DNA of 8,713 nt from Pseudomonadota bacterium. GTDB lineage: Bacteria > Pseudomonadota > Gammaproteobacteria > Xanthomonadales > Xanthomonadaceae. Positions 1 to 5,943 of the stretch are shown here, piece by piece. Location: NCBI GenBank assembly GCA_023425225.1, contig JAFADB010000308.1, forward strand, positions 1 through 8,713. The letters run 5' to 3'. The notes under the pieces are model-generated. The model made no database searches, had not been told where the DNA came from, and saw only the letters and a program-made list of their open reading frames with translations. The stretch's first letter is position 1; every line of letters begins with the position of its first letter. The position numbers were made by a program, and so were the translations under genes.

Positions 1-1
1 G

Positions 2-2842
2 GCCGTCGCGCGCCGGCCCTGCGTTTCCCGCACCGCGCTGCTGGCCGCCTGGCTGCTGGCCGCCGCGCCATTGCCGTGGTCGCCGCCGGCCTGGGCCGGA
101 ACGTCGGAGGCGGCGGCCGTGCCGTTCCGCATCCGCGACAGCGACCTGGACACGGCGCTCAAGCAGTGGGCGCGGCAGGCGGACATGCAGATCCTGTATG
201 CCCCGGACCAGGTGGCCGGCCGCCGCGTCCGGCGGCTGGACAGCCGCCTCGCGCCGGAGCAGGCGCTGCGGCACCTGCTGCACGGCACCGGGCTGACCGC
301 TGTGCAGGTCAATGCCAATACCTTCACCCTGCGGCGCCACGATGCCGATCCGCCGCCCCGGGTGCGGCGGCAGGCCATCGATGCGCCATCGCCGACCGAA
401 CTGCCGGCGCTGTACGTCACCGGCTCGCACATCCCGCGGGCGAGCCCGCAGGGCTCCTCGCCGCTGACCCTGATCACCCGCGACCAGATCGAGTCCAGCG
501 GCTACTCCTCGCTGTTCGAGCTGCTGCGCGTGCAGCCGGGAATGACCGGCCACCACCCGGTCGACGTGGCCAGCGAAAGCGGCCTGTCGTTCGTGCCCAC
601 CGGCGCGGCCGCTGCGGTCAGCCTGTCCTCGCTGGGGCCGCGGGGAACGCTGTACCTGGTCGATGGCCGGCGCATCGCCAGCTACGGCCTGGTGTCGGCC
701 GAGCTGGGGGCGCTGAGCGACCTCAACAGCATTCCGCTGAGCCTGGTGGAGCGGGTGGAGATCATGCGCGGCGGAGCCTCGGCGATCTACGGCGCCGACG
801 CCATGGCCGGCGTGGTCAACATCGTGCTGCGCGACGGCCATGCGGGCAGCGAGATCATGCTGCGCCACGGCGTCTCCAGCCGTGGCGACGCCGCGCAGCA
901 ACGCGTTTCGGTCCTGTCCGGATTCAGCGCCGGCGGCGGCGACGTGCTGCTCAGTGCCGACCACCTGCATCGCCAAGCCCTGCCGGGCGACCGCCGCGAC
1001 TGGCACGGCCATGACCGCAGCGGCGATGGCCTGCCCGACCTGCGCATACCGCTGGGCGAGTACGTCGGCGGCGACATCGTGGCCTGGCCGTACTGCCGCG
1101 CGCCGCAGCTGCAGCCCGATGGCCGCTGCCTGTTCGACCCGGCACGCTACGACAGCCTGCAGCCGCAGCTGGACAGCAGCGCCGTCTATGCCCGCTACCG
1201 GCGGCCGTTGGGCGGCGGCATCGAGCTGTATGCCAGCCTGCGCCTGGCCGAGGTGCGCCAGCACCTGGCCAGCGCGCCGATCTACGGCCAGCTGTACCTG
1301 CCCGACACGCTGGCGGGGGAGAGCTTCGCGCCGGGCACCTATGCCTTCCTGGAGCTGGGTCCGGTGCGCAGCCGCACGCGCGCGCGCAGCGGCGACCTGG
1401 TCGTCGGCCTGCAGGGCGACCTGGGGCGCTGGGACTGGACGCTGGACACGGCGTGGAGCCACAACCGGGCCGACAGCCTCATCGACGGCATGGTCAGCGA
1501 GCCGGCGCTGCGCGAAGCGACCGAGCAGGGGCGCTTCCGGCCCGGCATGGCCTGGCTCGAACCGGCACTGCGCGAGCAGATCTCGCCCACCCTCGACACC
1601 GGCGGCCAGGTGCGCCAGCAGGTGGTTTCGGCGCAACTGCACGGGCCGCTGCTGGCCCTGCCCGGCGGCGACCTGCAGCTGGCGGTAGGCGTCGAAGCGC
1701 GCCACGAGGCACTGGACAGTCGCCCCGACAGCCGCCTGGAGGCCGGCGAGGTGGCGCTGTCCGACAGCTATCGCCGCCGCCATCTGCGCCGCGACACCGG
1801 CTCGCTGTATGCCGAGTTCAGCCTGCCGCTGCACCGCAGCCTGCTCGCCGATGCTGCCTGGCGGCTGGATCGCAGCGCCGGTTACGCGGCGCGCCTGTCG
1901 CCGCGGTTCGGCTTGCAGTGGCAGCCCGTCTCCGGCCTCACCCTGCGCGGCACCCATGGCCAGGGCTACCGGGCGCCGACGCTGTACGAGCTGCGCCATC
2001 CTCCCGGCTACCCGAACTACTACGAGCAGGCATGGAACCCGCCGGGCGAAGACGCCTGCCGCTGGCAGATCGACAGCCATTCGTGCCTGGTGCTGGTGAA
2101 GACCAGCGAGAATGCCGCGCTCAGGCCGGAAACCTCGCGCAGCCACACCCTGGGCCTGGTGTGGCAGGCCGGGGCCGGCCTGCAGCTGGCGGTGGACCGG
2201 CAGCGCATCGTGCGCCGCGGCGAGATCGTCGTGGCCGACGCGCTGCCGGACCTGCAGGCCTATCCGCAGACCTGGCAGCTCGACGAGAACGGGCGCATCT
2301 ACGCGCTGGACATCCACCTGGCCAATGCCGGCCTCACCCGGCTCGATGCCTGGAGCCTGGATGCGGACTGGCGCTCGCCGTCCACCCGCTGGGGGCGGTT
2401 CGGCCTGAGGCTGTCCGGCTATTACCTGGAGTCGTTGTGGCGCCAGGCCGGATCGGCCAGCGCGGCGGTCGAGCAGGCCGGCTTCGAGCAACCGCGGCGC
2501 AGCGGCCTGGGGTCGCTGCAGTGGCAGCGCGGTGACTGGACGACCACGCTGGACCTGCGCTACGTCGGCGCCCTGCATGCCTGGCGTGCCGGCGGCGAAT
2601 GCCCGGCCTACAAGGTCGCCGCCGGCCGCTGCCGCACGCCGTCCCACATGGTGGCGGGACTGGACGTGGCCTACCGTGGCCTGGAGCGCTGGGTGCTGGC
2701 CGTGCACGTGGCCAACCTCGGCGACCGCGCGCCGGTGGACTACCGCGAGCGGGATGGCGGCTACCGGATCGGCAGCGACGATCCGTTCGGCCGCTACTTC
2801 ACCTTCAGCGCGACATATCGCTTCGGCGACGGGTCGCCCTGA
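2..2842 (+). CDS. TonB-dependent outer-membrane receptor with N-terminal STN domain (5' end cut by window edge)
   Basis: Outer-membrane active-transport receptor powered by TonB-ExbBD; the substrate cannot be told from sequence. The frame is open to the left edge, so the true start is upstream. A TTG at 71 is in frame but lies inside the signal peptide, so it is not the start. In order: Arg-containing n-region and hydrophobic core (about 14-90) with a likely cleavage after Ala-Trp-Ala at 97; STN signalling/secretin domain (about 119-337); a TonB-box-like LPALYV (401-418) leading into VTGSHIPR; plug domain to about 850 with LVDGRRI and RGGASAIYGADAMAGVVNIV; then the beta-barrel, ending YRF plus five extra residues. 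In FecA-type receptors the STN domain contacts an inner-membrane anti-sigma factor, so a FecI/FecR-like pair may lie upstream, out of view. Three close cysteine pairs sit in predicted loops. At least 946 codons are visible, a normal size for the family. Family assignment is secure; ligand and regulation are inference. Confidence 0.95.
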   Translation, partial: AVARRPCVSRTALLAAWLLAAAPLPWSPPAWAGTSEAAAVPFRIRDSDLDTALKQWARQADMQILYAPDQVAGRRVRRLDSRLAPEQALRHLLHGTGLTAVQVNANTFTLRRHDADPPPRVRRQAIDAPSPTELPALYVTGSHIPRASPQGSSPLTLITRDQIESSGYSSLFELLRVQPGMTGHHPVDVASESGLSFVPTGAAAAVSLSSLGPRGTLYLVDGRRIASYGLVSAELGALSDLNSIPLSLVERVEIMRGGASAIYGADAMAGVVNIVLRDGHAGSEIMLRHGVSSRGDAAQQRVSVLSGFSAGGGDVLLSADHLHRQALPGDRRDWHGHDRSGDGLPDLRIPLGEYVGGDIVAWPYCRAPQLQPDGRCLFDPARYDSLQPQLDSSAVYARYRRPLGGGIELYASLRLAEVRQHLASAPIYGQLYLPDTLAGESFAPGTYAFLELGPVRSRTRARSGDLVVGLQGDLGRWDWTLDTAWSHNRADSLIDGMVSEPALREATEQGRFRPGMAWLEPALREQISPTLDTGGQVRQQVVSAQLHGPLLALPGGDLQLAVGVEARHEALDSRPDSRLEAGEVALSDSYRRRHLRRDTGSLYAEFSLPLHRSLLADAAWRLDRSAGYAARLSPRFGLQWQPVSGLTLRGTHGQGYRAPTLYELRHPPGYPNYYEQAWNPPGEDACRWQIDSHSCLVLVKTSENAALRPETSRSHTLGLVWQAGAGLQLAVDRQRIVRRGEIVVADALPDLQAYPQTWQLDENGRIYALDIHLANAGLTRLDAWSLDADWRSPSTRWGRFGLRLSGYYLESLWRQAGSASAAVEQAGFEQPRRSGLGSLQWQRGDWTTTLDLRYVGALHAWRAGGECPAYKVAAGRCRTPSHMVAGLDVAYRGLERWVLAVHVANLGDRAPVDYRERDGGYRIGSDDPFGRYFTFSATYRFGDGSP

Positions 2843-2885
2843 GCCGGCCTGCGCCGGGCCGGTTCCGGACCGGGTGCGGAACCGG
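2842..2885 (+). terminator. Overlapping GC-rich inverted repeats after the receptor stop (possible terminator or attenuator-like region)
   Basis: Two strong stems start at the receptor stop codon. Stem A pairs 2842-2849 with 2857-2864: CCGGCC/GGCCGG extended by one G-U and one A-U pair, with a 7-nt loop. Stem B pairs CCGGTTCCG (2859-2867) with CGGAACCGG (2877-2885): nine perfect pairs and a 9-nt loop. They share 2859-2864, so only one can form at a time. Neither is followed by a T-run, so a classical intrinsic terminator is not shown. U-less hairpins after genes are common in GC-rich genomes, and transcript-end stabilisation is another possibility. Confidence 0.45.
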
Positions 2886-2897
2886 GTGGCCCGGGCA

Positions 2898-2911
2898 CGG
2901 CTCCGGAGCCG
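2898..2911. repeat. 14-bp perfect palindrome in the receptor-dgkA spacer
   Basis: CGGCTCCGGAGCCG is its own reverse complement. It lies 12 nt beyond the overlapping stems that follow the receptor gene and is also not followed by a T-run. It could add to termination or be a protein-binding dyad. In sequence this GC-rich, a chance palindrome of this length is possible. Confidence 0.4.
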
Positions 2912-2968
2912 CGGGGCGCGCCGAGTTCGCCCATATGACCGCGTTTTTCGGCGACGATCGGCCCGTTG

Positions 2969-2982
2969 TGGCAAAATTTGCC
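2969..2982 (+). promoter_or_regulatory. AT-rich dyad and possible -10 region upstream of dgkA
   Basis: The only AT-rich stretch in the spacer contains GGCAAAATTTGCC (2970-2982), an inverted repeat of GGCAAA around a central A. CAAAAT (2972-2977) could serve as a -10 element for dgkA, but no convincing -35 lies 16-18 bp upstream; the T-run at 2944-2948 is too far away. It may be a promoter, an operator, or both. Assigned by position and composition only. Confidence 0.28.
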
Positions 2983-3010
2983 GCCTGACTTCGTTCCGCG
3001 GCATTCCCCC

Positions 3011-3076
3011 ATGAACCTTTCCGCCGGATCCGCACTGTCCGTGCCGGTGCCCGTGCCGACGTCCCGGCATGGCTGA
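3011..3076 (+). CDS. Possible 21-codon upstream ORF overlapping the dgkA start
   Basis: An ATG at 3011 opens a 21-codon frame reading MNLSAGSALSVPVPVPTSRHG, with its TGA at 3074-3076. It overlaps the first eight bases of dgkA in another frame. Neither this ATG nor the dgkA ATG has a recognisable Shine-Dalgarno sequence, so translation could be coupled from one to the other. The peptide matches no family I know, and short ORFs arise easily by chance in GC-rich DNA. It is listed because of the overlap, not because coding is demonstrated. Confidence 0.2.
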   Translation: MNLSAGSALSVPVPVPTSRHG

Positions 3077-3449
3077 CCAGACCGGCCACCGGCCACGCGG
3101 CCTGCGCCGCATGCTCATGGCCACGCAGTGGTCCTGGCAGGGGCTGCGCGCGGCCTGGCTGCACGAATCCTCGTTCCGCCTGGAGGGCTACCTGTGCGTG
3201 GTCCTGCTGCCGCTGGGGTTGTGGCTGGGCCACGGCGCGGTGGAAAAGGTCCTGCTGGCCGGCTCGCTGCTGCTGGTGCTGGCCGCCGAGCTGCTCAATT
3301 CGGCCATCGAGGCGCTGATCGAGCGCTACGGTGCCGAATGGAACGAGCTGGCCGGCCGTGCCAAGGACATGGGCTCGGCGGCCGTGCTGCTGCTGCTGCT
3401 CAATGCCGCCCTGTGCTGGGGCCTGATCGTGCTCGCGCGGCTGTTCTGA
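3069..3449 (+). CDS. dgkA: Diacylglycerol kinase (prokaryotic DgkA family)
   Basis: Small inner-membrane kinase that phosphorylates diacylglycerol with ATP to phosphatidic acid, returning diacylglycerol released by envelope glycan modification to phospholipid synthesis. The 126-residue product matches the E. coli enzyme in length and layout: an N-terminal surface helix with WSWQGLRAAW (21-30) and Glu33, then three membrane segments at roughly 38-54, 57-84 and 100-122. The signature AELLNSAIEALIER carries Glu74, Asn77 and Glu81, equivalent to E. coli Glu69, Asn72 and catalytic Glu76. ELAGRAKDMGSAA (93-105) is the conserved loop. Glu85 replaces E. coli Asp80, an acidic-for-acidic change. The start at 3069 gives the expected MADQ-type N-terminus but has no clear ribosome-binding site, and a short upstream ORF overlaps it. 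The terC-like gene follows after 38 nt and may be co-transcribed. Identification is very secure. Confidence 0.97.
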   Translation: MADQTGHRPRGLRRMLMATQWSWQGLRAAWLHESSFRLEGYLCVVLLPLGLWLGHGAVEKVLLAGSLLLVLAAELLNSAIEALIERYGAEWNELAGRAKDMGSAAVLLLLLNAALCWGLIVLARLF

Positions 3450-3474
3450 CGCCACCCCATCCCGCTTACGCAAC

Positions 3475-3484
3475 AAGGATCCTT
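3475..3484 (+). promoter_or_regulatory. Ribosome-binding site of the terC-family gene inside a 10-bp palindrome
   Basis: AAGGA (3475-3479) lies 8 nt before the ATG at 3488 and is the clearest Shine-Dalgarno sequence in this part of the window, which fixes that start. It is half of the perfect palindrome AAGGATCCTT. Because there is no loop, the palindrome folds poorly as a hairpin, so it is probably incidental. Confidence 0.6.
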
Positions 3485-3487
3485 CCG

Positions 3488-4237
3488 ATGTCCTTCGAAT
3501 TCCTGGCCGACCCCAATGTCTGGCTGACCCTGTTCACTCTGGCGGCACTGGAGATCGTGCTCGGCGTGGACAACCTGGTGTTCATTTCGATCGCGGTGAG
3601 CAAGCTGCCCGAGCATCGCCGCCCGCTGGCGCGCCGGGTCGGCATCGCCGTGGCCTGCTGCACGCGCATCGCCCTGCTGGTGTCGCTGGCCTACCTGGCG
3701 CACATGCAGCGCGACCTGTTCCATGTCGGTTCGATGGGCATCTCGGTACGCGACCTGGTGCTGATCGTCGGCGGCACATTCCTGCTGATCAAGGGCGTGG
3801 GCGAGATCCGCGAACTGATCACCGGCGGCGAGGATGCCGACCCCACCACCGGCCACGCCTCGGGCGTGTTCGGCGTGGTGATCGCGCAGATCGCGGTGAT
3901 CGACATCGTGTTCTCGCTGGACTCGGTGATCACCGCGGTCGGCATTGCCGACCACATCCCGGTGATGATCGCCGCCATCCTGGTGGCGGTGGCGGTGATG
4001 TTGCTGGCGGCCAACCCGCTGGGCGACTTCATCGACCATAACCCCACGGTCAAGATGCTGGCGCTGGCCTTCATCCTGCTGATCGGCATGGTGCTGGTAC
4101 TGGACGGTTTCGACATCCACGTCGACAAGGCCTACATCTACACGGCGATGGGTTTCTCGGTGCTGGTGGAGGTGCTGAACCTGCTGATGCGCCGCCGCGC
4201 CGCAGCCAAGGGCGTGCCCGGCGCAGGGCAATGGTGA
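3488..4237 (+). CDS. TerC-family integral membrane protein (YgdQ-like), probable metal-ion transporter
   Basis: A 249-residue inner-membrane protein of the TerC/Alx/YgdQ family. Characterised relatives such as E. coli Alx and Bacillus MeeF/MeeY are linked to manganese export or metalation of exported proteins; this copy most resembles the less-studied E. coli YgdQ. The two family signatures are intact: LEIVLGVDNLVFIS with Asp28-Asn29 in helix 1, and DIVFSLDSVITAVG with Asp145-Ser146 in helix 4, the proposed metal site. Seven hydrophobic segments fall near 11-33, 50-70, 88-106, 127-150, 158-176, 191-210 and 217-236. DFIDHNPTVKMLALAF and GFDIHVDKAYIY are also typical. The frame extends upstream to 3128 through dgkA, but the AAGGA site fixes the start at 3488. 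The 38-nt gap to dgkA is too short for the yybP-ykoY manganese riboswitch found before some relatives, so control is probably through the dgkA transcript. The family is certain; the transported ion is inference. Confidence 0.93.
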   Translation: MSFEFLADPNVWLTLFTLAALEIVLGVDNLVFISIAVSKLPEHRRPLARRVGIAVACCTRIALLVSLAYLAHMQRDLFHVGSMGISVRDLVLIVGGTFLLIKGVGEIRELITGGEDADPTTGHASGVFGVVIAQIAVIDIVFSLDSVITAVGIADHIPVMIAAILVAVAVMLLAANPLGDFIDHNPTVKMLALAFILLIGMVLVLDGFDIHVDKAYIYTAMGFSVLVEVLNLLMRRRAAAKGVPGAGQW

Positions 4238-4248
4238 GAATGCCGGTG

Positions 4249-4272
4249 ACGGGCGGTGTTGGCATCGCCCGT
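4249..4272 (+). terminator. GC-rich hairpin between the terC-family gene and lemA
   Basis: ACGGGCG (4249-4255) pairs perfectly with CGCCCGT (4266-4272) around a 10-nt loop, starting 12 nt after the terC-family stop. Two G-U pairs can extend the stem outward. No T-run follows, so it is at best a weak intrinsic terminator. The position between two apparent transcription units supports the call. Confidence 0.35.
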
Positions 4273-4284
4273 TGACGCCGGTCG

Positions 4285-4293
4285 TGGCATGCT
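4285..4293 (+). promoter_or_regulatory. Weak extended -10 candidate upstream of lemA
   Basis: TGG followed by CATGCT resembles an extended -10 (TGn-TATAAT-like) 34 nt before the lemA ATG. TTGACG (4272-4277) is a good -35 hexamer but lies only 10 bp away, too close to pair with it. A TTGGCA at 4259-4264 is too far at 23 bp. The call rests on position in a gap between functional groups and on loose similarity. Confidence 0.22.
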
Positions 4294-4327
4294 TGCGCTC
4301 CCGTTTCCCCCGCGCCGGAGCCGTCCC

Positions 4328-4948
4328 ATGCGCCTGCTGTCCCGTTCCCTGATCATCGCCGCCCTCGTCGCGTTGCTGTCCGGCTGCGGCTACAACGCCA
4401 TCCAGCAGAAGGACGAGGCGACCAAGGCCGCCTGGTCGGAGGTGCTCAACCAGTACCAGCGCCGCTACGACCTGATCCCCAACCTGGTCAACACGGTCAA
4501 GGGCTACGCCCAGCACGAGCAGCAGGTGCTCACCCAGGTTACCGAGGCGCGTTCGCGCGTGGGCCAGATCCAGGTCAACGCCGAGGATGCCGGCTCGCTG
4601 CAGCAGTTCCAGCAGGCGCAGGGCGAGCTGGGCAGCGCGCTGCAGCGGCTGCTGGTGGTCAGCGAGAACTACCCGCAGCTCAAGGCCGACCAGTCCTTCC
4701 GTGACCTGCAGGCGCAGCTGGAAGGCACCGAGAACCGCATCACCGTGGCGCGCGGCCGCTACATCCAGAGCGTGCAGGACTACAACACCTACATCCGCCA
4801 GTTCCCGCAGGTGATCACCGCCAAGGTCACCGGCGCCAAGGAGAAGCCGAACTTCAGCGTCGCCAACGAGGCCGAGGTCTCGCGCGCGCCGACGGTGGAT
4901 TTCGGCACGCCCGCGCAGCAGCAGCCCGCGCCGGCGCCGTCCAACTGA
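4328..4948 (+). CDS. lemA: LemA-family predicted lipoprotein
   Basis: Membrane-anchored helical protein of the LemA family, whose exact function is not established. The 206-residue product begins with a lipoprotein signal peptide: Arg2, a hydrophobic core, and lipobox LLSGC with the lipidated Cys20, followed by the typical CGYNAIQ. The helical LemA domain spans about 25-175 and shows both hallmarks: NQYQRRYDLIPNLVNTVKGYA with HEQQVLTQVTEARS, and ENYPQLKADQSFRDLQAQLEGTENRI followed by NTYIRQFP. A Gln/Pro/Ala-rich tail ends the protein. GGAG at 4317-4320, 7 nt before the ATG, fixes the start; an in-frame GTG at 4256 would add residues ahead of the signal peptide and is rejected. Two TPM-domain genes follow closely, so the three look like one operon. 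As a predicted lipoprotein it should be a substrate of the Lgt encoded downstream. Confidence 0.95.
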   Translation: MRLLSRSLIIAALVALLSGCGYNAIQQKDEATKAAWSEVLNQYQRRYDLIPNLVNTVKGYAQHEQQVLTQVTEARSRVGQIQVNAEDAGSLQQFQQAQGELGSALQRLLVVSENYPQLKADQSFRDLQAQLEGTENRITVARGRYIQSVQDYNTYIRQFPQVITAKVTGAKEKPNFSVANEAEVSRAPTVDFGTPAQQQPAPAPSN

Positions 4949-5007
4949 GGCCCGTGCGCGATGCGCTGGCGTCCGACCTGCCGGCCCGCCCCGACCGGGG
5001 CACCGGC

Positions 5008-5943
5008 ATGATCCCGTCCCGCCGGCGGCCGCCCGCCTGGCGTGGGCTGGCCTGGACCTGGCTGCTGGCACTACTGCTGCTGCCGGCCGCGGGCTGGGCG
5101 CAGCAGCTGGCGGCCATCCCGGCGCTCGACTCGCCGGTGATCGACACCACCGGCACCCTGGACCCGGCGCAGAAGCAGCAGCTGGTGCAGCAGGCGCTGG
5201 ACCTGCAGCAGCGCAAGGGCAGCCAGCTGCAGGTGCTGATCGTGCGCAGCACCCAGCCGGAGACCATCGAGGAGTACACCCAGCGCGTGTTCGATGCGTG
5301 GAAGCTGGGACGCAAGGGCGTGGATGACGCGGTGATCCTGGTGGTGGCCAAGGATGACCGCCGCGTGCGCATCCAGCCCGGCTACGGACTGGAAGGCGCC
5401 ATTCCCGACGCCATCGCCAACCGCATCATTTCCGAGTACGTGGTGCCGAAGTTCCGCGCCGGCGACTATGGCGGCGGCGTGATCGACGCCACCGCCGTGC
5501 TGGCCAGGCTGATCGAGGGCGAGCCGCTGCCCGAACCGGTCAGTGGACATGCATCCGCTGACCAATCAGCGTCTCCGGCGCCGGTGGGCTGGCTGGTGGC
5601 GCTGTTCGTGGGCTTTGTCGCGGCGATGTTCGCGCGTTCCATCTTCGCCCGCGCGCCGCGGCCGTTGCGGGCACTGCTGACGGCCGGCGCCGCCGGGGCG
5701 GCCGCGCTGGTGATGACCTCGCTGCTGTTCGCCAGCCTCGGTGCCGGCCTGCTGGGCCTGTTGATGGGCCTGGTCTCGGTGTCGCCGGGCCGCTTCGCCA
5801 ACCATGGTGGCTGGGGCGGTGGCGGCTGGGGCGGCGGAGGCTTCGGTGGCGGTGGGTTCGGCGGAGGCGGCGGCTTCGGCGGTGGTGGCTGGGGCGGCGG
5901 CGGTGGCATGTCGGGAGGCGGTGGCGCCTCGGGGAGCTGGTGA
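5008..5943 (+). CDS. TPM-domain membrane protein with Gly-rich C-terminal tail (YgcG-like)
   Basis: Envelope protein of the TPM (YgcG/Psb32-like) family; phosphatase activity has been proposed for plant members, but no activity is established for bacterial ones. With the ATG at 5008 it has 311 residues: a signal peptide with SRRR (4-7), a hydrophobic core and AGWA-QQ cleavage after Ala31; a TPM domain at about 44-168 containing VIDTTGTLDPAQ, DDAVILVVAKDDRRVRI and PGYGLEGAIPDAIA; a low-complexity linker; a membrane segment near 193-213; a long Ala/Gly/Leu hydrophobic stretch (222-259) that could be one or two helices; and a tail (267-311) of Gly runs broken by Trp or Phe, ending GASGSW as in YgcG proteins. 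A GTG at 4954 is in frame, but its spacing to a GAGG is only 3 nt and it would bury the signal peptide. GGGG at 4997-5000 precedes the ATG by 7 nt. The stop overlaps the next start as TGATG, indicating coupled translation. Confidence 0.9.
   Translation: MIPSRRRPPAWRGLAWTWLLALLLLPAAGWAQQLAAIPALDSPVIDTTGTLDPAQKQQLVQQALDLQQRKGSQLQVLIVRSTQPETIEEYTQRVFDAWKLGRKGVDDAVILVVAKDDRRVRIQPGYGLEGAIPDAIANRIISEYVVPKFRAGDYGGGVIDATAVLARLIEGEPLPEPVSGHASADQSASPAPVGWLVALFVGFVAAMFARSIFARAPRPLRALLTAGAAGAAALVMTSLLFASLGAGLLGLLMGLVSVSPGRFANHGGWGGGGWGGGGFGGGGFGGGGGFGGGGWGGGGGMSGGGGASGSW
5806..5940 (+). repeat. Gly-codon-rich imperfect repeat encoding the TPM-protein tail
   Basis: This stretch is an imperfect tandem of units such as GGCTGGGGCGGTGGC and GGCGGAGGCTTCGG. 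It encodes runs of two to five glycines separated by Trp or Phe. The coding strand has many GG pairs and several GGG/GGGG runs (for example 5813-5816, 5828-5831, 5854-5856, 5891-5894, 5931-5934). Low-complexity DNA like this can change length by slippage in 3-nt steps and may form two-tetrad quadruplexes. Confidence 0.75.

Noticed and set aside
71..73. TTG at 71 as the receptor start
   Set aside because: The upstream in-frame sequence encodes the basic and hydrophobic parts of the signal peptide, so the start must be left of the window.
1453..2535. 360-codon plus-strand frame inside the receptor gene
   Set aside because: An Ala/Arg/Pro/Gly-rich alternative frame within a certain receptor, with no domain.
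3475..3484. AAGGATCCTT palindrome as an operator
   Set aside because: The left half is simply the ribosome-binding site and a 10-bp palindrome is weak evidence for a protein site.
4256..4327. GTG at 4256 as an earlier lemA start
   Set aside because: It would put 24 residues before a textbook lipoprotein signal peptide and lies in the loop of the intergenic hairpin; the ATG at 4328 has GGAG at correct spacing.
4961..5011. 16-codon ORF whose stop overlaps the TPM-gene ATG as ATGA
   Set aside because: The arrangement resembles a coupled leader ORF, but the peptide (MRWRPTCRPAPTGAPA) is the Arg/Pro/Ala-rich type that arises by chance here, and the downstream gene has its own plausible ribosome-binding site.
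3326..5071. 581-codon open frame on the minus strand spanning four genes
   Set aside because: It lies antisense to dgkA, the TerC-family gene, lemA and the TPM gene, all clearly real. Its product is rich in His, Gln, Asp and Arg with no recognisable domain, as expected for a shadow frame in GC-rich DNA.
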